Part shown: positions 1 to 8,256 of the stretch, one piece after another
How the letters are laid out: each line of letters opens with the position of its first letter
Position numbering within the stretch: the stretch's first letter is position 1
Origin: an uncultured Bulleidia sp.
GTDB taxonomy: Bacteria; Bacillota_I; Bacilli_A; Erysipelotrichales; Erysipelotrichaceae
Length of the DNA: 12,144 nt
Assembly: GCA_934757945.1 (NCBI GenBank)
Contig: CAKVLT010000062.1
Coordinates: 1 to 12,144, forward strand
Direction: 5' to 3'
The notes under the pieces: model-generated
What the model was told of the DNA's origin: nothing
Databases searched by the model: none
The model's input: only the letters and a program-made list of their open reading frames with translations
Made by a program: the position numbers and the translations under genes

Positions 1-19
1 CTTCATCTTGATTTTAACT

Positions 20-41
20 AAGTGGATAGCCACTTCTTTTT
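20..41 (+). terminator. Small hairpin with U-tract, possible plus-strand terminator
   Basis: The arms AAGTGG and CCACTT form a perfect 6-bp stem around a 4-base loop, followed on the plus strand by CTTTTT. This has the form of a weak intrinsic terminator for a plus-strand gene ending at the left edge. In frame 1 the first codons read LHLDFN and then TAA, with the stop touching the stem, but six codons cannot establish a gene. On the minus strand the same hairpin lacks a U-tract and would simply be part of the leader transcribed from the promoter at 100-128. Confidence 0.4.
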
Positions 42-51
42 GTCATGTCTG

Positions 52-72
52 CTACATATCATAATGTTTCAC
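52..72 (-). other. Six-codon ORF with a well-placed SD (possible leader peptide)
   Basis: The minus strand reads GTG AAA CAT TAT GAT ATG TAG, encoding MKHYDM. The SD AAAAGGAG (80-87) lies 7 bases before the GTG, and a promoter lies just upstream. The arrangement of promoter, SD, very short ORF and hairpin (20-35) resembles a leader-peptide region for a gene beyond the left edge. The ORF could equally be chance, and no gene is visible to which it would belong. Confidence 0.2.
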
Positions 73-99
73 ACTTAGACTCCTTTTCTTAATGAATGT

Positions 100-128
100 A
101 TTTTATCACAATGGCTCTTTCGTGTTTA
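100..128 (-). promoter_or_regulatory. Extended -10 promoter downstream of rpoC
   Basis: On the minus strand TAAACA (123-128, 4/6 to the -35 consensus) is followed after 17 bases by TAAAAT (100-105, 5/6 to the -10). A TG one base upstream of the -10 gives the extended form TGATAAAAT. It lies directly after the rpoC terminator, as expected if a new minus-strand transcription unit begins here and runs off the left edge. Predicted transcription start is near 93, followed within about 6 bases by a strong SD. Confidence 0.45.
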
Positions 129-134
129 TACATG

Positions 135-165
135 AATAAAAAAAGAGCCTCCTGAGAGACTCTTT
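135..165 (-). terminator. Intrinsic terminator of the rpoBC transcript
   Basis: Just after the rpoC stop the minus strand forms a 10-bp stem, AAAGAGTCTC with GAGGCTCTTT (one G·U pair), around a TCAG loop. A run of T residues follows at once. Position, stem and U-tract all mark the end of the rpoB-rpoC transcript. Confidence 0.9.
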
Positions 166-170
166 ACACC

Positions 171-3100
171 TTATTCATCAATAGATTCACTTGAGGAATT
201 TACTACACTTTCAGGCATTTCCTTTGCGGAAGCACTTGCTGCTTCATATTCAGCATTACGAATTTCACGTGCTTCTTTTAACTGAGCAGCACGTCTTTCA
301 ATTCTACGTGATGTTTCACGGTCAAAGTTTCTGCCTGTTCCGGCAGGAATGAGTTTACCAATAATGACGTTTTCCTTGATACCCTGCAGTTTATCTACCT
401 TTCCACGAACAGCAGCCTCAGTTAAGACACGTGTTGTTTCCTGGAAAGAAGCAGCAGATAAGAAGGAATCTGTTTCAACAGCAGATTTAGAAATACCCAG
501 TAAGACTGGTCCGAACTTTGCAGGGGTCTTACCTTCATCTAATAATGTATCGTTGATTTCATTCATTCTTGCAAGAGAAAGTGTCTGACCTGCAGATAAT
601 CCGGAATCGTTGCCTTCAAGAACAATTACTTTCTTGAGCATCTGCTTAATCATTACTTCCAGGTGCTTATCGGAAATATCGATGGACTGAGCAGAGTATA
701 CTTTCTTAACTTCTTTCAGAATGTATTCCTGAACAGCTCTGACACCAGCAACTTCCAGTAATTCTTTAGGTGCAATCTGACCTTCTGTCAGCTTTTCACC
801 TGCATGAACCTTTGTGCCAACTTTAATCCAGGAACGACGTTTCTGAGTTAAGTCACACTTATGTTCAATAGATTCTTTTTCACCTGTAACAACAATGATT
901 TCACCTGTTTTGGATTCCTGCTCACGAACATCAGTGATTTCACCATCAATCTTGGCAATAACTGCAACACCCTTAGGTGTACGTGCTTCAAACAATTCTT
1001 CTACACGAGGAAGACCCTGTGTAATATCACCGTTCTGAGTAGCAACACCACCAGTATGGAAGTTTCTCATAGTCAGCTGTGTACCAGGTTCACCAATAGC
1101 CTGAGCTGCCATGATACCTACAGCTTCACCTTCTTCTACAAGATTACCGGTTGCCATGTTCATACCATAGCACTTACGGCAGATACCTGTTGTAGATTCA
1201 CATGTAAAGACGTTACGGATATATGCTTTCTTAACTCCAGCGTTTACACACTTCTGAGCTAATTCATCAGTAATATATTCATCAGCATCGACAATGACTT
1301 CACCTGTTGTTGGATCAGTAATAGGCTGAGCTGTATAACGACCTACAATACGGTCAAAGAATTTTTCGATAACAGAGTTATTCTTTTTATCAATAATATC
1401 TTCTACTAAGAATGCCTTATCTGTACCACAGTCTTCTTCTGTGATAGTTACTTCCTGAGCAACGTCGACAAGTCTTCTTGTCAGATAACCAGATTCAGCT
1501 GTCTTTAAGGCAGTATCTGTTAAACCTTTACGTACACCATGAGTACCAATAAAGAATTCGGATACGCTCATACCTTCACGGAAACAGGATGTGATAGGGA
1601 CTTCGATAACAGAAGACTGATATTCCTTCTTGGACTTAGACTGGTTAGGACGAGACATCAGACCACGCATACCTGCAAGCTGTGTAAAGTGGTTCTTGTT
1701 ACCACGGGCACCGGATACAGCCATCATATTGATAGGGTTCATACGAGGTAAGGATGCCATCAGTGCATCACCGACTCTGTCCTTAATATCAGCCCAGATG
1801 CTCTGGTAAGCTTTATCCCATTCCTGAAGAGTCAGCATACCTCTGTCTCTGAGCATATTTACCTGATCAGCTCTCTTACGACCTTCTGCAAGTAATTCTT
1901 CCTTACCAGGTGCGACTTTAATATCACTTAAGGATACTGTCATACCAGCAAGTGTGGAATATAAGTAACCCATGTCTTTCAGAGCATCAAGAATGTCAGA
2001 AGTACCGTTGATATTGTACTTGTCGAATACTGCGGCAATAACGTTACCTAAATCCTTCTTCTTGAATTCGCCATGAACTTTACGGCTGGCAATTTCTTTC
2101 TTGATATCTGTTCCAAATGGAACGAAGTCATCATTTGGAGTAACTTTTAAGTTATCTGCAGTTGCTTCGTTAACATATGGGAAATCTGCAGGGAATGCAG
2201 AGTTAAAGATAATCTTACCAACAGACGTTAATAAGTAGCAGGAATTCTGATATTCATTGAAACAGGATTTGTTTACTGTCCACGCCGGTAAAGCAATACG
2301 GCTGTGTAAGTGAACTACACCTGTCTGATAAGCCATCAATACTTCATCAGGATTCTTGAAGACATGTGCTTCATTATCACCATATCTTCTCCATCTTTCT
2401 GCTTCACGTTTTTCACCTAAAGCTTCCAGTCTGTCTGCTTTTTCATAGAATTCCTGAGCAGTTTCTTCCATGTTCAGATAGAAGTTACCTAAAACCAAGT
2501 CCTGTCCAGGAGTAACGATAGGTTTACCATCCTTAGGACCCAGAATGTTGTTGGAACCAAGCATTAATACTTCAGTTTCAGCTCTTGCCATTTCACTTAA
2601 TGGAAGATGGACAGCCATCTGGTCACCATCGAAGTCAGCATTGAAGGCTGGACATACTAATGGATGTACACGGATAGCCTTACCTTCTACAAGGATAGGG
2701 AAGAATGCCTGAATACCTAATCTATGCAGTGTAGGTGCACGGTTAAGGAATACTGGGTGATCGGCAATAACCTTTTCAACCACATCCCATACACGTGGAT
2801 CTAATTTATTAATCAGTTTTTCAGCTGTCTTGGCATTTGTAGCAATCTGTTCATTGACTAACTGATTGATAACAAATGGTTTGTATAACTGAATGGCCAT
2901 TTCTTTAGGCAGACCACACTGCCACATTTTCAGATATGGACCAATAGCAATAACAGAACGTCCGGAGAAGTCAACACGTTTACCTAATAAGTTCTGACGG
3001 AAACGACCCTGCTTACCCTTTAATGCATGGGATAGAGACTTTAATGCTCTCTGTCCTGCACCTGTGATTGCCTTACTTCTTCTGCCGTTATCAATTAAAG

Positions 3101-3980
3101 CATCTACAGATTCCTGTAACATACGCTTTTCGTTCTGAACGATAATAGCAGGAGTACCTAATTCTAATAATTTCTTTAAACGGTTGTTACGAGTGATAAC
3201 ACGACGATATAAATCGTTCAGATCACTGGTTGCAAAACGTCCACCATCCAGCTGCAACATTGGTCTTAAATCAGGTGGAATAACAGGAAGACGTGTCAGA
3301 ACCATCCATTCAGGCTGGTTTGTGGAATTCATGAAGGCATCCACTGTTTCCAAACGCTTGATAAGTTTCTTACGTTTTTCGTTCTTGGCGCCTTCTAATT
3401 CTTTCTGAATTTCTTCATATTCTTTCTGAAGATCTACCTGTTCAAGCAATGTCTTTACTGCTTCAGCACCTGTAGCAGCAGTGAAAGATCCAGGTCCGTA
3501 AATAGCTGTCTTTTCACGGAATGTCTTTTCAGAAATAACTTCTTTATAGGCAAGATCTGTATCACCTGGATCAGTAACAATCCAGGATACGAAATATACA
3601 ACTTCTTCCAGCTGTTTAGGTGGAACATTGAGCAATAAGCTCATACGGCTTGGAGTGCCACGAAGATACCAGATATGTGCAACAGGAGCAGCAAGATCGA
3701 TATGTCCCATACGTTCACGACGTACAGAGGACTTTGTAACTTCTACACCACACTTATCACACTTAACACCCTGGTAACGAATCTTCTTGTACTTTCCGCA
3801 GGCACATTCCCAGTCCTTACTAGGACCGAAAATGCGTTCACAGAATAAACCATCTCTCTCAGGTTTCTGAGAACGATAGTTGATTGTTTCAGGCTTCTTA
3901 ACTTCACCATAGCTCCATTCAAGGATTCTCTCTGGTGAGGCGAGTCCTATTTTGAATGCAGAGAAATTGTTAATGTTCAT
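171..3980 (-). CDS. rpoC: DNA-directed RNA polymerase subunit beta-prime
   Basis: Catalytic β′ subunit of RNA polymerase, 1269 aa, slightly longer than B. subtilis RpoC (about 1199). In order: the N-terminal zinc finger with Cys59, 61, 74 and 77; the catalytic motif NADFDGDQM at 447-455, with Asp449, 451 and 453 binding the active-site magnesium; the bridge helix at about 803-839; the second zinc site with Cys851, 927, 934 and 937; and the trigger loop from about 968. There is no SI3-type insertion. Differences from the usual sequence are an extra helical segment at about 509-539, about 9 extra residues before the bridge helix (about 780-788), and Asn973 where MRTFH is usual. The ATG follows the rpoB stop with no gap, and its SD AGGAGG (3989-3994) lies within the last rpoB codons, so translation is probably coupled. 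It ends in TAA just before a strong terminator. Confidence 0.99.
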   Translation of the reverse strand: MNINNFSAFKIGLASPERILEWSYGEVKKPETINYRSQKPERDGLFCERIFGPSKDWECACGKYKKIRYQGVKCDKCGVEVTKSSVRRERMGHIDLAAPVAHIWYLRGTPSRMSLLLNVPPKQLEEVVYFVSWIVTDPGDTDLAYKEVISEKTFREKTAIYGPGSFTAATGAEAVKTLLEQVDLQKEYEEIQKELEGAKNEKRKKLIKRLETVDAFMNSTNQPEWMVLTRLPVIPPDLRPMLQLDGGRFATSDLNDLYRRVITRNNRLKKLLELGTPAIIVQNEKRMLQESVDALIDNGRRSKAITGAGQRALKSLSHALKGKQGRFRQNLLGKRVDFSGRSVIAIGPYLKMWQCGLPKEMAIQLYKPFVINQLVNEQIATNAKTAEKLINKLDPRVWDVVEKVIADHPVFLNRAPTLHRLGIQAFFPILVEGKAIRVHPLVCPAFNADFDGDQMAVHLPLSEMARAETEVLMLGSNNILGPKDGKPIVTPGQDLVLGNFYLNMEETAQEFYEKADRLEALGEKREAERWRRYGDNEAHVFKNPDEVLMAYQTGVVHLHSRIALPAWTVNKSCFNEYQNSCYLLTSVGKIIFNSAFPADFPYVNEATADNLKVTPNDDFVPFGTDIKKEIASRKVHGEFKKKDLGNVIAAVFDKYNINGTSDILDALKDMGYLYSTLAGMTVSLSDIKVAPGKEELLAEGRKRADQVNMLRDRGMLTLQEWDKAYQSIWADIKDRVGDALMASLPRMNPINMMAVSGARGNKNHFTQLAGMRGLMSRPNQSKSKKEYQSSVIEVPITSCFREGMSVSEFFIGTHGVRKGLTDTALKTAESGYLTRRLVDVAQEVTITEEDCGTDKAFLVEDIIDKKNNSVIEKFFDRIVGRYTAQPITDPTTGEVIVDADEYITDELAQKCVNAGVKKAYIRNVFTCESTTGICRKCYGMNMATGNLVEEGEAVGIMAAQAIGEPGTQLTMRNFHTGGVATQNGDITQGLPRVEELFEARTPKGVAVIAKIDGEITDVREQESKTGEIIVVTGEKESIEHKCDLTQKRRSWIKVGTKVHAGEKLTEGQIAPKELLEVAGVRAVQEYILKEVKKVYSAQSIDISDKHLEVMIKQMLKKVIVLEGNDSGLSAGQTLSLARMNEINDTLLDEGKTPAKFGPVLLGISKSAVETDSFLSAASFQETTRVLTEAAVRGKVDKLQGIKENVIIGKLIPAGTGRNFDRETSRRIERRAAQLKEAREIRNAEYEAASASAKEMPESVVNSSSESIDE

Positions 3981-6900
3981 TTACTCGCCCTCCTGATTTC
4001 CATCTTCGCTACCATCATCTACTCCGACAATAGCTTCCGGAATATCTTCTTCATCAACACCGACTTCGATTTTAGCGGTTTCTTCACCAAACTTCTGACG
4101 AGATTTATCCATGGAGATTTCCTTGGACAGCTCATCATTTTCCATAGCTTTCAAATCTGTTTCATTGCCTTCATCATCCAGCATACGTACATCTAAAGCC
4201 AAAGCCTGTAATTCATGTACCATAACTCGGAAGGATTCAGGGATACCTGGTTCAGGAAGATCCTGGCCCTTGATGATAGCTTCATATGTCTTTGTACGGC
4301 CAATAATATCATCAGATTTCACTGTTAAGATTTCCTGCAGAACATGAGAAGCTCCATATGCTTCAAGAGCCCAAACTTCCATTTCTCCGAATCTCTGACC
4401 ACCATTCTGTGCTTTACCACCTAATGGCTGCTGAGTAACTAAGGAGTACGGACCTGTAGCACGAGCATGTAACTTATCGTCTACCATGTGTGCAAGTTTA
4501 ATCATATACATGACACCGACAGAGATACGTTCATCATATGCTTCACCTGTCTGACCATCATACAGAACATATTTACCATCACTGGAAACATTCGCTTCCT
4601 TCATGATGTCATATAGATCTTCGTTGGAAACACCATCAAATACCGGTGTAGCAAACTTCACACCCAGTTTTCTTGCGGCCATACCAAGATGTAACTCTAA
4701 TACCTGTCCGATGTTCATACGTGAAGGTACACCGAATGGGTTCAGCATAATATCGATTGGAGTACCATCTGCTAAGAATGGCATATCTTCAACCGGATTA
4801 ATACGGGAAATGACACCCTTGTTACCATGACGTCCAGCCATCTTATCACCTTCACGGATCTTACGTTTCTGAACGATGTAGACCTTAACCACCTGGTTAA
4901 CACCTGCAGGTAATTCAGCATCATCTTTTCCGCTGAAGACACGTACACTGTGGACAATACCAGCACCACCATGAGGTACCTTTAAGGAATTGTCACGAAC
5001 TTCACGGCTCTTTTCACCAAAGATAGCTAATAACAGTTTTTCTTCAGGAGATACTTCGGACTGTCCCTTTGGAGTAACTTTACCAACAAGGATATCTCCT
5101 TCCTTAACTTCTGCACCAACCATGACAATACCTCTGGCATCCAGATTCTTGCATGCATTTTCAGAAACGTTAGGAATATCTCTCGTAATTTCTTCAGGAC
5201 CGAGTTTTGTAGAACGACACTCAATCTTGTACTCTTCAATATGTACAGATGTATATACATCATCGTACTGCATACGTTCAGACATAATGATAGCATCTTC
5301 ATAGTTGTAACCATGCCATGTCATAAAGGCAACCAGAACGTTCTGTCCAAGAGCAAGTTCCCCATTGTACATGGATGGCCCATCTGCAAGGATATCACCA
5401 CGTTCTACTCTTTCACCATCCCATACAATTGGTCTCTGGTTTAAGCATGTAGAAGCGTTGGATCTGCGATACTTAGTGAAATCATATGTCTTTTCAGTAC
5501 CATCATCCTGTTTGATAACGCACTTTGTTGCATCTACATAGGTAACTACACCAGGAGCAGTTGCTACACAAGCCGCACCGGAGTCACGAGCAATAGCATG
5601 TTCCATACCTGTTGCTACAAAAGCACTGTGAGGGTCTAATAACGGAACAGCCTGACGCTGCATGTTGGCACCCATCAAGGCACGTGTACAGTCATCGTTT
5701 TCGAGGAATGGTACGCAGGCAGTCGCAACAGATACAATCTGACGAGGAGAAATATCGGCATAGTCAACATCTTTAGCGTTAACCATCATTGTTTCACCTT
5801 TAATTCTTGCAACAACCTTATCACCATTTAAGTGGTTGTCTTTAATTTCGTTGGCCTGAGCAATAACGTGATCGTATTCTTCATCTACAGCCATGTACTG
5901 AATGTCGTCAGTTACTTTTCCATCAATAACCTTTCTGTAAGGTGTTTCGATAAAACCATATTCATTTACCTTGGCATAAGAGGTCAGGTAAGAGATAAGA
6001 CCGATGTTAGGTCCTTCAGGTGTTTCGATAGGACAGATACGACCATAGTGGGAGTTATGAATATCACGTACTTCAAAGCTTGCACGTTCACGTGTTAAAC
6101 CACCAGGACCCAATGCAGAGATACGTCTCTTATTGGACAGCATAGCCAGAGGGTTTTCCTGATCCATGAACTGAGACAACTGAGAAGAAGAGAAGAACTC
6201 TTTAATTGCACTTGTTAAAGGACGGATATTTGTTAATGCTTTTGGTGTTAAACCAGCAACTTCAGTAATAGACATTCTTTCTTTTACTGCTCTTTCCATA
6301 CGGGATAAACCAATACGGAACTGGTTCTGGATCAATTCACCAACAGTACGGATACGACGGTTGGATAACATATCGATATCATCCTGTGTACCAATACCAT
6401 CCAGCATTGTTAATTCATAGTTAAATAAAGCGTACATATCAGGAATTGTAATGGTATGCTTATCATTTAATGGATCGATACCAATCAGGCGTACCGGATA
6501 GCCTTCTTCAGCCTTAACTGTAATTTCCTGAACACATGCACCAATGAGCCATGCGGAAACCTTTTCGTTTTCCATAACTCTCTTGACAATTTCGCTTTCT
6601 ACAGCTGCGGAGAGTTTACCTGGTTCATTGTCTTCGTCATAACGTTCTACATAAAGTTCGTCATCTTCATTAGTGATGTCTTTACCCTTAACTGTAAAAC
6701 GTCCAATTTCATATAAACGGGAACCCAGGTTCAATACAGCATTGACATTATCATTTGTCAGCTTAACTTCCTGCGCAATGATACCGCCATATACTGTAAC
6801 TTCCTCAAATTCCTTTGCAATAGCCTTAACATCTTCAAGTGTTAATACTGTACCTGCTTCCAGTTCTGTAGAGGCACTGTTTCCATCAAGATCTGTCGCA

Positions 6901-8138
6901 AGAATTCTTCCTACCAGAGCATTTGTCCAGGAAGTCTTCATTCTTGCAGTTACAGGATGTGTGAATCCGTGTGTAAATGGCAATGCACGGCAGTTAATAC
7001 CTTTATTGATTTCTTCACGTAATGCATTACGTGCATCTTTATCAATAATAGTATCTTTTTCAAAAATCACTTTACCTTCAGCAGAAACCAGATCTTCAAC
7101 AAGTTCATGGTTTTCCATACGTTCAAGGATATTAAGCTTCTTTCTTACCTTATAACGACCTGCTTTAGTCAGATCATATTTTCTGTAATCAAAGAATTTA
7201 GCATCCAGTAAAGTATAGGAAGCGTCCAATGTAGCGATTTCATCTGCTCTCTGGTTCTTATATACTTCAAGTAAAGCACCATTCTTTGTATCAATCTTAT
7301 CAGCATTTAATGTATTCTTGACTTCTTCGTAGTTTCCGAAAATGGAAGTATACAAAAGCATATAGTCATTCTGGAACTGTCTTGTTTCCTCAGGAACAAC
7401 TACATCATCATGAACCTCAAAGCTCATTGCTTTCAGGAATTTTTCCATGTCAGAAGTATTGAATGGATCATCACCCTTTTCAACATTTAAAGACATACCA
7501 ATAGCTTTAAACAATAAGGAAGATAATACTTTCTTCTTTCTGTCAATGGAAACGTTTAAAATACGACCCAAAGCTGCCTTTTTGTCGTCACTGATAAATT
7601 CCAGCCATGTACCACGGCTAGGAATCAATTCACATGTATATGTATCTTTACCAGTTCTTTCTTCGGAGATAATATCGAAATATGCACCCGGAGAACGAAC
7701 AATCTGAGATACAATAACTCTTTCCTGACCATTAATGATAAATGTTCCGGTTGGAGTCATTAACGGGAAGTCTCCTAAGAATACATCTTCCCATTTTGTA
7801 ATAACTTCACCAGTATTCTGGTCCAGGATTTCAAGTTCCATCTTTGCACGCAGAGGCGCATTATAACTCGCTTCTCTGTACTTGCATTCACTAATGGAAT
7901 ACTTTGGTTCACCAATCTCATAATCTAAAAACTTCAAACGGATGTTTTCATTAAAGTTGGTAATTGGGTAGATGTCGTCAAACACCTCACGGATACCTTC
8001 CTTCAGGAACCATTCAAAGCTTGCAGTCTGAATTTCTGTCAAATCCGGTAATGCCAGTCCACTGCTTACTTTGGAATAATCCCTACGGGTTGCTTTCTTG
8101 CCGTACTGCACAACGTGGTAAGTTTCTTTATTTTCCAT
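3981..8138 (-). CDS. rpoB: DNA-directed RNA polymerase subunit beta
   Basis: β subunit of RNA polymerase; forms the active-centre cleft with β′ and binds rifamycins. I place the start at the ATG at 8138 (MENKETYHVV, 1385 aa) because AAAGGA lies 8 bases before it. The ATG at 8147 overlaps that SD, leaving it no usable site, and would add only MAY. Residue numbers here count from 8147. The family motifs are complete: rifampicin cluster I (about 656-686), RICPIETPEGPNIGL (703-717), NYEDAI (948-953) and GDKMAGRHGNKGVIS (1100-1114). The protein is about 190 residues longer than B. subtilis RpoB (1193 aa), with nearly all the excess in the β lobes (about 215-275 and 385-555); the rest matches in length. 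Asn672 replaces the His of rifampicin cluster I. The C-terminal 40 residues are acidic. It lies downstream of rsmC and directly before rpoC. Confidence 0.99.
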   Translation of the reverse strand: MENKETYHVVQYGKKATRRDYSKVSSGLALPDLTEIQTASFEWFLKEGIREVFDDIYPITNFNENIRLKFLDYEIGEPKYSISECKYREASYNAPLRAKMELEILDQNTGEVITKWEDVFLGDFPLMTPTGTFIINGQERVIVSQIVRSPGAYFDIISEERTGKDTYTCELIPSRGTWLEFISDDKKAALGRILNVSIDRKKKVLSSLLFKAIGMSLNVEKGDDPFNTSDMEKFLKAMSFEVHDDVVVPEETRQFQNDYMLLYTSIFGNYEEVKNTLNADKIDTKNGALLEVYKNQRADEIATLDASYTLLDAKFFDYRKYDLTKAGRYKVRKKLNILERMENHELVEDLVSAEGKVIFEKDTIIDKDARNALREEINKGINCRALPFTHGFTHPVTARMKTSWTNALVGRILATDLDGNSASTELEAGTVLTLEDVKAIAKEFEEVTVYGGIIAQEVKLTNDNVNAVLNLGSRLYEIGRFTVKGKDITNEDDELYVERYDEDNEPGKLSAAVESEIVKRVMENEKVSAWLIGACVQEITVKAEEGYPVRLIGIDPLNDKHTITIPDMYALFNYELTMLDGIGTQDDIDMLSNRRIRTVGELIQNQFRIGLSRMERAVKERMSITEVAGLTPKALTNIRPLTSAIKEFFSSSQLSQFMDQENPLAMLSNKRRISALGPGGLTRERASFEVRDIHNSHYGRICPIETPEGPNIGLISYLTSYAKVNEYGFIETPYRKVIDGKVTDDIQYMAVDEEYDHVIAQANEIKDNHLNGDKVVARIKGETMMVNAKDVDYADISPRQIVSVATACVPFLENDDCTRALMGANMQRQAVPLLDPHSAFVATGMEHAIARDSGAACVATAPGVVTYVDATKCVIKQDDGTEKTYDFTKYRRSNASTCLNQRPIVWDGERVERGDILADGPSMYNGELALGQNVLVAFMTWHGYNYEDAIIMSERMQYDDVYTSVHIEEYKIECRSTKLGPEEITRDIPNVSENACKNLDARGIVMVGAEVKEGDILVGKVTPKGQSEVSPEEKLLLAIFGEKSREVRDNSLKVPHGGAGIVHSVRVFSGKDDAELPAGVNQVVKVYIVQKRKIREGDKMAGRHGNKGVISRINPVEDMPFLADGTPIDIMLNPFGVPSRMNIGQVLELHLGMAARKLGVKFATPVFDGVSNEDLYDIMKEANVSSDGKYVLYDGQTGEAYDERISVGVMYMIKLAHMVDDKLHARATGPYSLVTQQPLGGKAQNGGQRFGEMEVWALEAYGASHVLQEILTVKSDDIIGRTKTYEAIIKGQDLPEPGIPESFRVMVHELQALALDVRMLDDEGNETDLKAMENDELSKEISMDKSRQKFGEETAKIEVGVDEEDIPEAIVGVDDGSEDGNQEGE

Positions 8139-8146
8139 GTACGCCA

Positions 8147-8152
8147 TCCTTT
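8147..8152 (-). promoter_or_regulatory. rpoB ribosome binding site that decides the start
   Basis: AAAGGA on the minus strand lies 8 bases before the ATG at 8138, an ideal distance. Its last A is the first base of the other ATG (8147), which therefore has no SD at workable spacing. This favours the downstream start. Confidence 0.7.
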
Positions 8153-8172
8153 CACACGCATCTTTTTATATA

Positions 8173-8217
8173 CCAAAAAAGGGCATAAAAATAGCTATCT
8201 TTTTTGGATTCTTATGC
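8173..8217 (-). promoter_or_regulatory. rpoB leader with two overlapping, exclusive hairpins
   Basis: In the rpoB mRNA leader the segment GCATAAGAAT (8208-8217) can pair with ATTTTTATGC (8183-8192): 10 bp, one of them G·U. The adjacent CCAAAAAAG (8199-8207) can pair with CTTTTTTGG (8173-8181): 9 perfect bp. The arms interleave in the order A5', B5', A3', B3'. With linkers of 0, 6 and 1 bases the two helices cannot both form in full. The first hairpin is followed by CCC and six U residues, like a weak terminator, and the second hides that U-run. An attenuator or RNA switch is inference; AU-rich pairing can arise by chance. Confidence 0.45.
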
Positions 8218-8225
8218 AATATAGT

Positions 8226-8254
8226 ATGTTATCATTAGGTTTACAATATGTCAA
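8226..8254 (-). promoter_or_regulatory. rpoB promoter (TTGACA, 17-base spacer, extended -10 TAACAT)
   Basis: On the minus strand a perfect -35 TTGACA (8249-8254) is separated by 17 bases from TAACAT (8226-8231, 4/6). The -10 is preceded by TG and one base, giving the extended form TGATAACAT. Transcription should start at about 8217-8220, about 80 bases before the rpoB ATG. The -35 lies just past the rsmC stop, so rpoBC can be transcribed separately from the rplJ operon. Confidence 0.75.
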
Positions 8255-8256
8255 AT

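Noticed and set aside
4772..5314. Two minus-strand open frames overlapping rpoB
   Set aside because: They are in other frames of rpoB, have no SD, and their sequences are out-of-frame readings of conserved β motifs.
6673..7155. 160-aa plus-strand open frame
   Set aside because: Lies wholly inside rpoB on the other strand, with no SD and no recognisable protein sequence.
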